DNA of 12,567 nucleotides from Nitrospirota bacterium (GTDB lineage: Bacteria > Nitrospirota_A > Leptospirillia > Leptospirillales > Leptospirillaceae): positions 1 to 12,567 of the forward strand of contig JAKBTR010000063.1 in NCBI GenBank assembly GCA_021844275.1. The letters are read 5' to 3'. A model generated the notes under the pieces. That model saw nothing but the letters and a program-made list of their open reading frames with translations. It searched no databases and was not told the DNA's origin. The position numbers and the translations under genes are program-made. Below are positions 1 to 6,808 of the stretch, one piece after another (the first letter of the stretch is position 1; each line of letters starts with the position of its first letter).

Positions 1-189
1 CACGGCGGTTCCCGTAACAGCCGAAAGCGCCATCACGTTGTAGACCCAGATGTAATCACCCCGCCAGCTTGTAAACCGATGCGCCCCCAACCAGACCTGC
101 AGACAAAACCCGACAACGGTTCCGGCTCCGACCGCCGTAAAGGCTCCCACCACAGCGTAGAGGACAAAAGCTTTCATGGAGCTTCCCAT
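1..189 (-). CDS. Small membrane protein, N-terminal part (runs off left edge)
   Basis: This is an open frame of 63 codons from an ATG at 189-187 to the window edge, with no stop. A strong Shine-Dalgarno sequence (GAGGAGG) lies seven bases before this ATG, which favours it over the in-frame ATG four codons later. The visible protein has a hydrophobic stretch at about residues 6-28 (Ala/Val/Gly-rich) and a second starting at about residue 47, so an inner-membrane protein with at least two membrane segments is likely. Between them is a short polar loop with HRFTSWRGD. I do not recognise the family and assign no function. It is divergently oriented from the metal transporter gene, and the 335 bases between them must hold both promoters. 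Confidence 0.6.
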   Translation of the reverse strand, partial: MGSSMKAFVLYAVVGAFTAVGAGTVVGFCLQVWLGAHRFTSWRGDYIWVYNVMALSAVTGTAV

Positions 190-232
190 ACCAAAGCCTC
201 CTCACAAATAAATACATAAATGTTGAAATAAT

Positions 233-260
233 TGCATAAATCCCGGCACGAACCTGTCAA
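233..260 (-). promoter_or_regulatory. Candidate sigma70-type promoter for the leftmost gene
   Basis: On the minus strand a perfect -35 box TTGACA (260-255) is followed after 16 bases by TATGCA (238-233), a 3 of 6 match to the -10 consensus. The site is about 45 bases upstream of the ATG at 189 in an AT-rich stretch. The -35 box is strong and the -10 box weak, so this is a prediction only. Confidence 0.4.
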
Positions 261-428
261 CATTGATAGAAGACGCATTCCGCACCGATGGGGGCGATAA
301 TACGCCGGACAATATATGTTGTCAAGACGATTTTTAGGAACCGTATTCGCTATTTCCACTAAGGATCTTCCCAGATTTTTTACCAGCAATCCGATAAACT
401 GTTTCCGTCAACTTGTGCACCGCACCTG

Positions 429-484
429 TCTTTATTTATCTTTATTTACGAGACATTCTTTATTTATCTTTATTTACGAGACAT
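429..484. repeat. Perfect tandem repeat, 2 x 28 bp
   Basis: Two identical 28-base units lie head to tail at 429-456 and 457-484. Each unit is built from the 10-mer TCTTTATTTA twice, followed by CGAGACAT, so the 10-mer occurs four times in 56 bases. The array ends 40 bases before the GTG start of the metal transporter gene, so it lies in its promoter or untranslated leader. It could be duplicated regulator binding sites or a replication-slippage product. Two copies are too few, with no spacer, for a CRISPR array. Confidence 0.9.
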
Positions 485-524
485 ATTTTCCGCAATCCGA
501 CAGACATATTCGGGAGTCATCACA

Positions 525-1241
525 GTGAATCCATTCTCCTCCGACCATACGGAGGCCTGGCACTCTCCGCATGGTCGCCGCATCCGCGATGTCGTACTTG
601 GAATGAACGATGGTCTTGTTACGGTCGTCAGTTTCCTCGGAGGCCTTACCGGTTCAGCCCTCTCCTCCCGGTCGGTCCTGCTTGCCGGTATCATGACAGG
701 CGTCGCCGGATCTATGTCCATGTTTTTTGGTGGCTATCTCGCGTCCAAGTCGCAAGGCGATTTCTTTCAGCGCGAAAGGGATAGGGAATGGAAGGAAATT
801 CACGATCTCCCGCAAATGGAGCGCAACGAAGTCATGGAAATCCTGGAACGCATGGATTTTACACTTGAAGAAGCCCGTCTTTTCACGGACAGGATTACGT
901 CCAATCCGAAGGTGTGGCACGAATTCATGATGAAAGAAGAACTGGGCATCCTGGATTCATCCGATGGATCCCCTTTTCTCGATGGAGCCGTGCTTGGTCT
1001 CTCTTTTCTGCTTGGCAGCATTCCCCCCATCGTTCCTTATGTCCTGGGGAAAAATACGGGAACATCTTTTAATATCGCTCTGGTTGTCTCTATTATTTCC
1101 CTGGTCATCCTCGGGGTATTCAAATCCCGTCTGACGCGCGAACCCGTTTATAAAGGTGCGATGGAAATGGCTTTGTTCGGAGGGGTTGCCGCCATCCTTG
1201 GTCTTTTTACCGGATCGATTCTTCCAAGGATCGTCCACTGA
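525..1241 (+). CDS. VIT1/CCC1-family Fe2+/Mn2+ transporter
   Basis: This 238-residue membrane protein resembles the VIT1/CCC1 family, which moves Fe2+ or Mn2+ across membranes, usually out of the cytosol. The N-terminal signature RDVVLGMNDGLVTVVSFLGG (residues 21-40) is typical and contains the Asp/Asn metal-path residues of the first helix. Five membrane segments are visible, at about 24-46, 50-73, 152-174, 182-200 and 212-233. Between segments 2 and 3 lies a Glu- and Met-rich cytosolic stretch (about 80-145, including RERDRE and MMKEEL) that corresponds to the metal-binding helices of VIT1. The start is GTG at 525, with GGGAG eight bases upstream. No N-terminal ferritin-like domain is present. 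Family assignment is firm; which metal it carries is inference, although iron is plausible in an iron oxidiser. Confidence 0.88.
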   Translation: MNPFSSDHTEAWHSPHGRRIRDVVLGMNDGLVTVVSFLGGLTGSALSSRSVLLAGIMTGVAGSMSMFFGGYLASKSQGDFFQRERDREWKEIHDLPQMERNEVMEILERMDFTLEEARLFTDRITSNPKVWHEFMMKEELGILDSSDGSPFLDGAVLGLSFLLGSIPPIVPYVLGKNTGTSFNIALVVSIISLVILGVFKSRLTREPVYKGAMEMALFGGVAAILGLFTGSILPRIVH

Positions 1242-1309
1242 ATATCCGAACCGTCACACTTTCTGCGGTACTTTTGCGTTTTTGCGAACCCGTGGAGACT
1301 CCTGCCCTC

Positions 1310-1319
1310 AAACATGTTT
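1310..1319. repeat. 10-bp palindrome AAACATGTTT upstream of the ferredoxin operon
   Basis: A perfect palindrome followed by a T run lies about 95 bases before the ferredoxin start, in the gap after the transporter gene (1242-1412). It could be a small operator or chance. The stem is too short and GC-poor for a convincing terminator. Confidence 0.25.
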
Positions 1320-1412
1320 TTTTGGTAAGATGGATAGACTCGAAACGTATCAACAACTCAGTATGAAAATTCCCTGACACACAATACCGGAATTTTGACC
1401 AAAGGAGACTTG

Positions 1413-1742
1413 ATGGGACGCTACAGATATCATGTCTTTGCCTGTACAAACAAGCGCGACCCCGAGCATCCGAGGGGTTCTTGCCAGCTCCGAAACGCGG
1501 AAGAGATTCTCTCCATTTTTCGGGAAGAATTGAAACAGGCAGAGATCCCCCAACCATTCCGGATCAATAAATCCGGCTGTCTGGATGCCTGCGAGGAAGG
1601 ACCTGTTTTTGCCATATACCCGGATGGAGTTTATTATCGGTTGAAATCAAGGGAAGATGTTCGAAGAGTCGTCCATGAACACCTTGTTGACGGGGTTATT
1701 GTCTCGGATTTGCAAATCCCCGCTCCTCCCGCGACATCCTGA
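1413..1742 (+). CDS. Thioredoxin-fold [2Fe-2S] ferredoxin
   Basis: This 109-residue protein matches the thioredoxin-like [2Fe-2S] ferredoxin family, related to the NuoE fold. Four cysteines sit at 11, 24, 56 and 60, giving C-x12-C and, after 31 residues, C-x3-C, which is the family's cluster-binding pattern. The SGCLDACEEGP segment around the last two cysteines is characteristic. The role is soluble electron transfer in the cytosol; the partner is not evident. I chose ATG 1413 because GGAG lies five bases upstream; a TTG six codons earlier has no such site. The stop is followed after two bases by the homoserine kinase start, so the two genes are probably co-transcribed. The 171 bases between the transporter gene and this gene should contain its promoter, but I see no clear one. 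Confidence 0.85.
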   Translation: MGRYRYHVFACTNKRDPEHPRGSCQLRNAEEILSIFREELKQAEIPQPFRINKSGCLDACEEGPVFAIYPDGVYYRLKSREDVRRVVHEHLVDGVIVSDLQIPAPPATS

Positions 1743-1744
1743 CC

Positions 1745-2737
1745 ATGCCGAAAAAAATGGACTTGGAAAAAAAATCATCCGGGTTTCCCGTTGTCGGTAA
1801 AAGCATGACAGTCTACGCCCCCGCTTCCGTCGGCAACATCGGCCCAGGATTCGACACCCTGGGGATGGCCGTCACCGGAATGGGAGACACCCTGACAGGC
1901 CATCTTGAAAAAAGACCGGGACCGGACCGGATCACGACCATATCCGGCGCGTGGACGGAACTCCCGACGGAGCCTTCTCAGAACACTGCCACGATTGCTG
2001 CCCGGTGGTTATTGGACAAGGCCGGACATCCGGACCTCAAACTGACCGTTTCCATCCAAAAAGGCGTCCCCGGATCAGGCCTCGGCTCCAGCGCGGCCTC
2101 TGCCGTTGCTGGAGCCATGCTCGCGCAGATGCTATGCGGCTCCCCATTCAAAGACAGTGAACTTCTCGAGGCTGCCGCCCAATCCGAGGCATCCGTCAGC
2201 GGAGGATACTTTCTGGACAACGTATCGGCATCCCTGTTCGGAGGAATTTCGGTCTCGAGTTCCCGCCTTCGGCAGTCTTTCCGTTTCGGTTCGTTTTCCG
2301 GCCTTTTCCTGGTCTTCCTGATTCCGCGCACTCTCCTCAAAACCAGCGAATCCCGGAAAGTTATCCCCGAGAATGTCCCTCTGGAGAATGCGATCGGCGC
2401 CCTTGCCAATACAGCGGGTCTCCTCACCGCTGTCCATATCGGCGATCCGGATCTCTTTTCCAGAATGCTTCAGGACCCTCTGATCCAACCCTACCGGCAA
2501 AAACTGATCCCGTTCTTCGAAGATCTGGAGAAGGTTTCCCGAGGAGCCGGAGCGCGCGCGTTTATCATTTCAGGAGCGGGTTCCACCATGCTGGCCCTCA
2601 CAGACAATCAGAAAGACGCCCGAACACTTCAAGAGGCCCTGGAAGGATACTTGCGGGAAAAACAGCTCCCCATTCTTGTCCGGTCGTCCACCATCGATTC
2701 CGAAGGAGCTCGTCATGTTGCCTCCACCCATTTATGA
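1745..2737 (+). CDS. thrB: Homoserine kinase
   Basis: This 330-residue GHMP kinase most probably phosphorylates L-homoserine with ATP, the step before threonine synthase. The N-terminal block VYAPASVGNIGPGFDTLG (residues 23-40) is the usual ThrB start region. The ATP-binding GHMP loop is PGSGLGSSAASA (109-120). A C-terminal SGAGSTMLAL segment matches the third GHMP motif. Most ThrB proteins are near 300-320 residues, so the first 20 residues may be extra. ATG 1745 sits two bases after the ferredoxin stop and fits translational coupling, but ATG 1805 (residue 21) matches the family start and neither has a good ribosome binding site. The 3' end overlaps the next gene by 23 bases. Mevalonate-type GHMP kinases are less likely given the NIGPGFDTLG motif. 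Confidence 0.88.
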   Translation: MPKKMDLEKKSSGFPVVGKSMTVYAPASVGNIGPGFDTLGMAVTGMGDTLTGHLEKRPGPDRITTISGAWTELPTEPSQNTATIAARWLLDKAGHPDLKLTVSIQKGVPGSGLGSSAASAVAGAMLAQMLCGSPFKDSELLEAAAQSEASVSGGYFLDNVSASLFGGISVSSSRLRQSFRFGSFSGLFLVFLIPRTLLKTSESRKVIPENVPLENAIGALANTAGLLTAVHIGDPDLFSRMLQDPLIQPYRQKLIPFFEDLEKVSRGAGARAFIISGAGSTMLALTDNQKDARTLQEALEGYLREKQLPILVRSSTIDSEGARHVASTHL

Positions 2738-3821
2738 CATCCGTAAATCTTATGAAGAAAACTACCAACACGGCCCTTTCTTCACCGGTGTCCTCCCGAA
2801 ACCAATCCAGTCCAACCGGAAAATCGACTTTATCGGAGAAAAAATTTCTTCTCGAGTGGGCATTCCCGCCGGCCCCCTTCTGAACGCCCGATGGATTTCG
2901 TTCTACGGACAAATGGGTTTCGATGTCCTGACCTACAAGACGGTTCGAAGCCACTTTCACCCGTCCTATCCTGATCCGAACTGCATGTATGTCCCTTTTC
3001 ACAAAAGCTTTGACCTTGAAGACCTTCGACACCCTCTTATAGGTACGATGGCCTACAATCCCGTCTCTCTGACAGATATCACCATCACGAATTCCTTTGG
3101 CATGCCGAGCCAACACCCGAACATCTGGATGAAAGATGTGGGCGAAGCGCTCTCTTCCCTTGGCAACGGCCAGGTTCTTGTCCTCAGTCTTGTCGGAACA
3201 CAGCGGGACGACCGGGATCTTGCCCAGGATTTTGTCTATACCGCTCATTTGGCAAAGGAAACCGGCGCCAAGGTTCTGGAAGTGAATTTTTCCTGTCCGA
3301 ATGTCAAAGGCAAGGAAGGCCAGCTCTACCAAAACCCGGACGCCAGTGAAGATATCCTGAAGCGCTTGCGCAAAGAGCTCGGGAGAGATCTCCGCCTGAT
3401 CATGAAAATCGGATTTATCGACAATCCGGAGCAGGTCGATCGACTTGTTCAGGCCACTTCGCCCTATCTTGACGCCATAAGTGCTATCAACACGGTCTCT
3501 GGAGAAATTATCAATCCGGAAGGAAAGCCCGCTTTGCCGGGGCCGGGACGTGAAAGATCAGGTCTTTGCGGAAGCGGGATCAAGCAACTGTCCCTGAGAA
3601 CGATCAGGAGCCTCAAAGAGGCCCTCCAGAGACGGGCCCCCCATCTGTCTCTTATTGGTGTGGGAGGATTCAATACGGTGGAAGATTACCCCGATTTCCG
3701 GGAAGCAGGGGCGGATATCGTCATGAGCGCGACAGGTGCGATGTGGGACCCTTACCTCGCCTACCATGTAAAGCAACGGACCTTTGCCCAGGACACTCTT
3801 TCTTCGGACTCGTCCGGCTAG
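2715..3821 (+). CDS. Dihydroorotate dehydrogenase-like flavoprotein (class 1 type)
   Basis: This 368-residue protein has the FMN-binding barrel of the dihydroorotate dehydrogenase family, which oxidises dihydroorotate to orotate in pyrimidine synthesis. Recognisable blocks are GIPAGPLLNA (49-58), YKTVRS (74-79), the NFSCPN active-site loop (191-196), MKIGF (230-234), INTVSG (258-263) and the phosphate-binding GVGGFNT (315-321). The loop carries Cys194, the general base of class 1 enzymes; class 2 enzymes have Ser. The protein is about 50 residues longer than typical class 1A enzymes, mainly at the N-terminus. ATG 2715 has AAGGAG six bases upstream; a start 13 codons earlier lies deeper inside thrB. 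The last four bases overlap the stop of pafA on the other strand. It may be the organism's PyrD or a related paralogue; the electron acceptor is unknown. Confidence 0.78.
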   Translation: MLPPPIYDIRKSYEENYQHGPFFTGVLPKPIQSNRKIDFIGEKISSRVGIPAGPLLNARWISFYGQMGFDVLTYKTVRSHFHPSYPDPNCMYVPFHKSFDLEDLRHPLIGTMAYNPVSLTDITITNSFGMPSQHPNIWMKDVGEALSSLGNGQVLVLSLVGTQRDDRDLAQDFVYTAHLAKETGAKVLEVNFSCPNVKGKEGQLYQNPDASEDILKRLRKELGRDLRLIMKIGFIDNPEQVDRLVQATSPYLDAISAINTVSGEIINPEGKPALPGPGRERSGLCGSGIKQLSLRTIRSLKEALQRRAPHLSLIGVGGFNTVEDYPDFREAGADIVMSATGAMWDPYLAYHVKQRTFAQDTLSSDSSG

Positions 3822-5254
3822 TCTTTCGGCGGTTCCGGCAGGTTTTTCCGAAAGTAGTCCGACACTTCATCCCGATAGCTTTTCAATGGTTCCAGCATAT
3901 AAAGAACATCTCCCTGATTGACCTGGATTCCGAACCACTGAATGATGTAAAGCATTTCAGGACTTTCCAGTATCCGTTCAATCGCCTGCGATCGACCTTC
4001 CGCCCGGGTGAAAGAAGGAGGACAGGTGCCGCCAGCCTCCAAAACTGTAGGCGGTAAAAGGCGACGATGCTTCCCCTCTTCTTCCAGAACCCAGAAAAGA
4101 CCTTTTGCCGGATTGATGTTGTGATATTCAAGATCGAGGCTTTCCAGCCAGGGATCATTCCATTCAATCTTTTCCGATTCACGGAACGTGCTTATCATCT
4201 CGTGCTTGGCTGCCCAGTCCAGACGATCCGAGACGACCGAGGGATCTTTTCTGGCCAGATCAGAAAGCAGCTTCTCCCACTCCTCCAGCACCCAGTCCGT
4301 ATCTTCGTCACGCCCAGAATACGCCCTTGATGCTTTTTCCAGAAACATTTCCTGCATATCGACAGCCGACATGATGCGACCTTCAAGATCCTGCAGTTTC
4401 CAATGCATGGACATGTCGTGGGAAATCGCACGGCAAGCCTGAACTGGATCCCGAACCCCAACAAAGGGGGCGATGCCGTCCTCTACCAGATCCATGACGA
4501 TCTTCGTCATGCCAAACTTCATCGCAGTTGCGAATTCGGACATGTTGGAATCGCCCAGAAGAAGGTGCATGCGGCGGTACTGGACCGGATCCGACAGGGG
4601 TTCATCCCGCGTATTCACGATTGAACGGTTCATTTGAACCCACTGGTAGAACTTATTGACAATGTAATCCGCACGCTGGGAAATCTGGAAATGAACCGGA
4701 GGTCTTTCCGCATCGAGAGAAATCAGACTGTCATTCACGTAGGAAACGCCTACCCTTCCGGCACCCGTAATGATCTGACGGGTCACAAGGAACGCGACAA
4801 GGGGCTCCATCCCTCTCTCCGTAAACGGAAAGTCTCTGGAAACGAGATAGTTTTCATGGGAGCCGAAGGTAGCAAGAGTCTGATGGTCGATATTGTTTTT
4901 GATAAAAGAGATCTCGTCGGACAACCCCATTTCATCGACCGCCTGCTGGAGAAGCAGGTCTCCCCCACGGTCTGCCCGCACGAGATCAAGCAACGTATGA
5001 CATTCAGGGGTCGCATATTCGACATGCCCCATATCGATATAGAGCCTTCCTCCGTTCCGGAGGAATCCACCGTTTCCGGGCGGCTCGTCGTAAGCCCGCT
5101 GATGCTGGTCGATCAATCCTTTTCGCTGAACATGAAAAATATGGTCCCGTACTTTCTGAAACATTTCTTCCTGACGAAACAGGTCTCTCATGCCCTGGGA
5201 AACACCTGAGAGCAGGGCGCCGTATTCCGTCTCAAGTCCGATGACAGTCTTCAC
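3818..5254 (-). CDS. pafA: Proteasome accessory factor PafA (Pup/UBact protein ligase)
   Basis: This 478-residue enzyme belongs to the carboxylate-amine ligase-like Pup ligase family. It should activate the C-terminal Glu of the modifier with ATP and join it to substrate lysines. The N-terminal nucleotide/Mg motif is GLETEYG (residues 6-12), followed by RNGGRLYIDMGHVEYATPE (66-84) with the catalytic-base Asp74, SHENYL (132-137), NTRDEP (214-219) and GDSNMSE (234-240). It lacks the DARGF Dop-loop found in its paralogue, and its position after prcA matches actinobacterial pafA. The start is GTG 5254: GAAGGG lies upstream and the GTGA overlaps the prcA stop by four bases. An open frame extends 27 codons upstream inside prcA, but that part is not family-like. 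The usual HPE after the catalytic Asp reads HVE here and is one residue shorter, and the loop before it is about 17 residues longer than in M. tuberculosis PafA. Confidence 0.92.
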   Translation of the reverse strand: MKTVIGLETEYGALLSGVSQGMRDLFRQEEMFQKVRDHIFHVQRKGLIDQHQRAYDEPPGNGGFLRNGGRLYIDMGHVEYATPECHTLLDLVRADRGGDLLLQQAVDEMGLSDEISFIKNNIDHQTLATFGSHENYLVSRDFPFTERGMEPLVAFLVTRQIITGAGRVGVSYVNDSLISLDAERPPVHFQISQRADYIVNKFYQWVQMNRSIVNTRDEPLSDPVQYRRMHLLLGDSNMSEFATAMKFGMTKIVMDLVEDGIAPFVGVRDPVQACRAISHDMSMHWKLQDLEGRIMSAVDMQEMFLEKASRAYSGRDEDTDWVLEEWEKLLSDLARKDPSVVSDRLDWAAKHEMISTFRESEKIEWNDPWLESLDLEYHNINPAKGLFWVLEEEGKHRRLLPPTVLEAGGTCPPSFTRAEGRSQAIERILESPEMLYIIQWFGIQVNQGDVLYMLEPLKSYRDEVSDYFRKNLPEPPKD

Positions 5255-6015
5255 TTTGACAGCCCTTCGGTCAATGCACTCAAGGAGGATGGAGGAACCG
5301 GAAGAAGACTCCCTTTCTGTCTGTCCAATAAACACACGTTGGGGGTATTTTCCTCAAAAAGTCGACGGATCGTCTGGCTCTTTTTGTCCGGATCGATCAG
5401 ATTCCCCTCCGGATCCAGTCCCATTTCCGAATTCTCGTGGATACCGTATGCATATGCCTCCAGAAGATCCGGGAGGATCCCCTTCACGGTGGCTTCCGGG
5501 ACCTTCTTTCTTCCCAGGCGTTCCTGAATCCGGTCTTTCACGGCAGACGATCCGGCAATCGATAGAACATCTCCACCTTCTTCGATGTTCCCGTCGAAGT
5601 CCACCGTCATCAACCGGTCCGCCTCCTGCGATTTCCCTATTTCAGCAAACAGGGACCTGACAAGCATCGGCGATGCGCCCACATCTTCAAACGCATTTTT
5701 GAGCCGGGGAGAAAGGGAGAAGAGAAGAAGGCGATTGAGCGTGACATCCTTCGGAGAGCGCTGGAAACCTTCCATATGGGCAGCATTCAGCAACATCATC
5801 CGGATCGATTCGATGTCCGCCGGATGCCCGATGGATCCCATCGCAATCCCATCGTATATCTCGTATACCTTGGGGATCCTTTTATAGAATGTAAGGTAGA
5901 CAACCCCTTCGCTCACGGAAGCCGCGATGACCGGAGAAGACCGTCGAAGCTGTTCTTCGATATACTCGCGTCTCTGGGATACGGCTTCAACCCATCTGTA
6001 GGGCTCATCAAACAC
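5251..6015 (-). CDS. prcA: 20S proteasome alpha subunit
   Basis: This 254-residue protein is the alpha-type subunit forming the outer rings of the bacterial 20S proteasome. It has no catalytic Thr. The N-terminal helix (about 4-25, PYRWVEAVSQRREYIEEQL) is the gating H0 helix, followed by the strand SPVIAASVSEGVVYL and the KVYEIYDGI segment. Lys49 in that segment aligns with M. tuberculosis Lys52, the residue in the pocket that receives the C-terminal tails of activators. I place the start at GTG 6015 because GGAGG lies six bases upstream; a TTG two codons earlier would leave no spacing. It overlaps prcB by eight bases and the pafA start by four, so the genes are translationally coupled. Similarity to actinobacterial PrcA is modest in the C-terminal third, which is rich in charged residues and ends in a Pro/Ser/Leu tail. 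Confidence 0.9.
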   Translation of the reverse strand: MFDEPYRWVEAVSQRREYIEEQLRRSSPVIAASVSEGVVYLTFYKRIPKVYEIYDGIAMGSIGHPADIESIRMMLLNAAHMEGFQRSPKDVTLNRLLLFSLSPRLKNAFEDVGASPMLVRSLFAEIGKSQEADRLMTVDFDGNIEEGGDVLSIAGSSAVKDRIQERLGRKKVPEATVKGILPDLLEAYAYGIHENSEMGLDPEGNLIDPDKKSQTIRRLFEENTPNVCLLDRQKGSLLPVPPSSLSALTEGLSK

Positions 6016-6808
6016 CTTCAACCTCCGTCCGGTAACAAGCTTCCAGGTCAGACTCCGCCACAGTGCGCACCCCTTCCGGACCCAGAATTTTTACGACCGG
6101 ATAGATCGTTTCTCCGGCCTGAACCCCTCCGGTGGCAGAATCGAAAAAGGAAGCTGTTTCCAAAAGCCGCATCGCCAACACCAGGGCTTCACTTTCCGAC
6201 ATTCCGGCAAGACCCCGACCCGGCAATCCCCAACAGTCAAGGTAGCGGAGGATTCCCTGAACTTCCACAGATCCAGACCCCGCAACTGCAAAGGGGGCTC
6301 CCTCAAAATGCGCTCCCAGAATGTCATAGAAAAAAATCTGACTTTTTGCCCGCAGAGGATCCTGGGTCACGAAGATAGGAACGACCGCCCCGAATCCCTG
6401 CATCGCCATCGGGACATTTTCCTTGAGCAACTGGGCAAGCATACGAAGTTTCCCTTCCACCGACAGTTCCGTCAGCTGGCTGCGACGGTAATACTTGAAT
6501 GAGTGCTCAAGGACTCGGGCCATCTCGATGGCAAAAGCGGGAGACCCCGCGATGGCCATCAACGATGAACCGTCAATTTCCAGGACTTTTTCCACCCGAT
6601 TCGTCATGATCCGGTTGCCGGCAGTGGCGCGACGGTCTCCCGCCACCAGAACACCCCCCGAAAAGTGGAAGGCGAGGATAGTCGTGGCGCGCGTTTCGAC
6701 CCAACCTTCCGGCACCTGACTGGATCCGGTCAATCTGGAAGGAAGAACCAATAATTTTTCTCCCAGCAGATCGAGAAACGATCCCCGGTTGCTCCAGTCT
6801 TCCACCAT
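6008..6808 (-). CDS. prcB: 20S proteasome beta subunit (catalytic)
   Basis: This 266-residue precursor is the Thr-protease subunit of the inner proteasome rings. A propeptide of 41 residues precedes the mature start TTILAF. With Thr42 as Thr1, the conserved Asp17 (in AGDRRATAGN) and Lys33 fall exactly where expected, and SATGG near the C-terminus supplies the Ser of the active-site network. The residue before Thr1 is Ala (GCC codon) instead of the nearly invariant Gly. Other family blocks are IAGSPAFAIEMARVLEHS and AMQGFGAVVPIF, matching the M. tuberculosis AMQGLLALPLL region. The ATG directly follows the stop of the modifier gene (TAAATG), and its ribosome binding site (GGGGGAA) lies within the modifier's last codons. 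The gene ends in two tandem TGA codons and overlaps prcA by eight bases. Confidence 0.94.
   Translation of the reverse strand: MVEDWSNRGSFLDLLGEKLLVLPSRLTGSSQVPEGWVETRATTILAFHFSGGVLVAGDRRATAGNRIMTNRVEKVLEIDGSSLMAIAGSPAFAIEMARVLEHSFKYYRRSQLTELSVEGKLRMLAQLLKENVPMAMQGFGAVVPIFVTQDPLRAKSQIFFYDILGAHFEGAPFAVAGSGSVEVQGILRYLDCWGLPGRGLAGMSESEALVLAMRLLETASFFDSATGGVQAGETIYPVVKILGPEGVRTVAESDLEACYRTEVEGV

Larger units (their letters stand above)
190..524. other. AT-rich intergenic region between divergent genes
   Basis: No convincing gene lies in these 335 bases; the short open frames here have no ribosome binding site or recognisable protein. The region is clearly more AT-rich than its flanks. It holds a candidate promoter for the leftmost gene (233-260) and the 2 x 28 bp tandem repeat (429-484). 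A 9-base motif, GCAATCCGA, occurs twice (386-394 and 492-500), and GACATATT occurs at 480-487 and again at 503-510, so the stretch before the transporter gene is locally repetitive. I could not identify a good promoter for the transporter gene. Confidence 0.6.

Noticed and set aside
429..484. Tandem repeat as a CRISPR remnant
   Set aside because: The two units abut with no spacer, there are only two, and no cas gene is present.
316..784. Short plus-strand open frames across the left intergenic region
   Set aside because: They have no ribosome binding site, run through the tandem repeat and into the transporter gene in other frames, and resemble no known protein.
4634..5209. Plus-strand open frame of 191 codons opposite pafA
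   Set aside because: It lies wholly within conserved pafA on the other strand and shows no family motif.
3818..5254. Calling this gene a second Dop
   Set aside because: It lacks the DARGF Dop-loop and sits after prcA like pafA; the other paralogue has the loop.
5255..5335. 27-codon upstream extension of pafA
   Set aside because: It lies inside prcA, has no ribosome binding site at its start, and family proteins begin a few residues before the GxETEYG motif.
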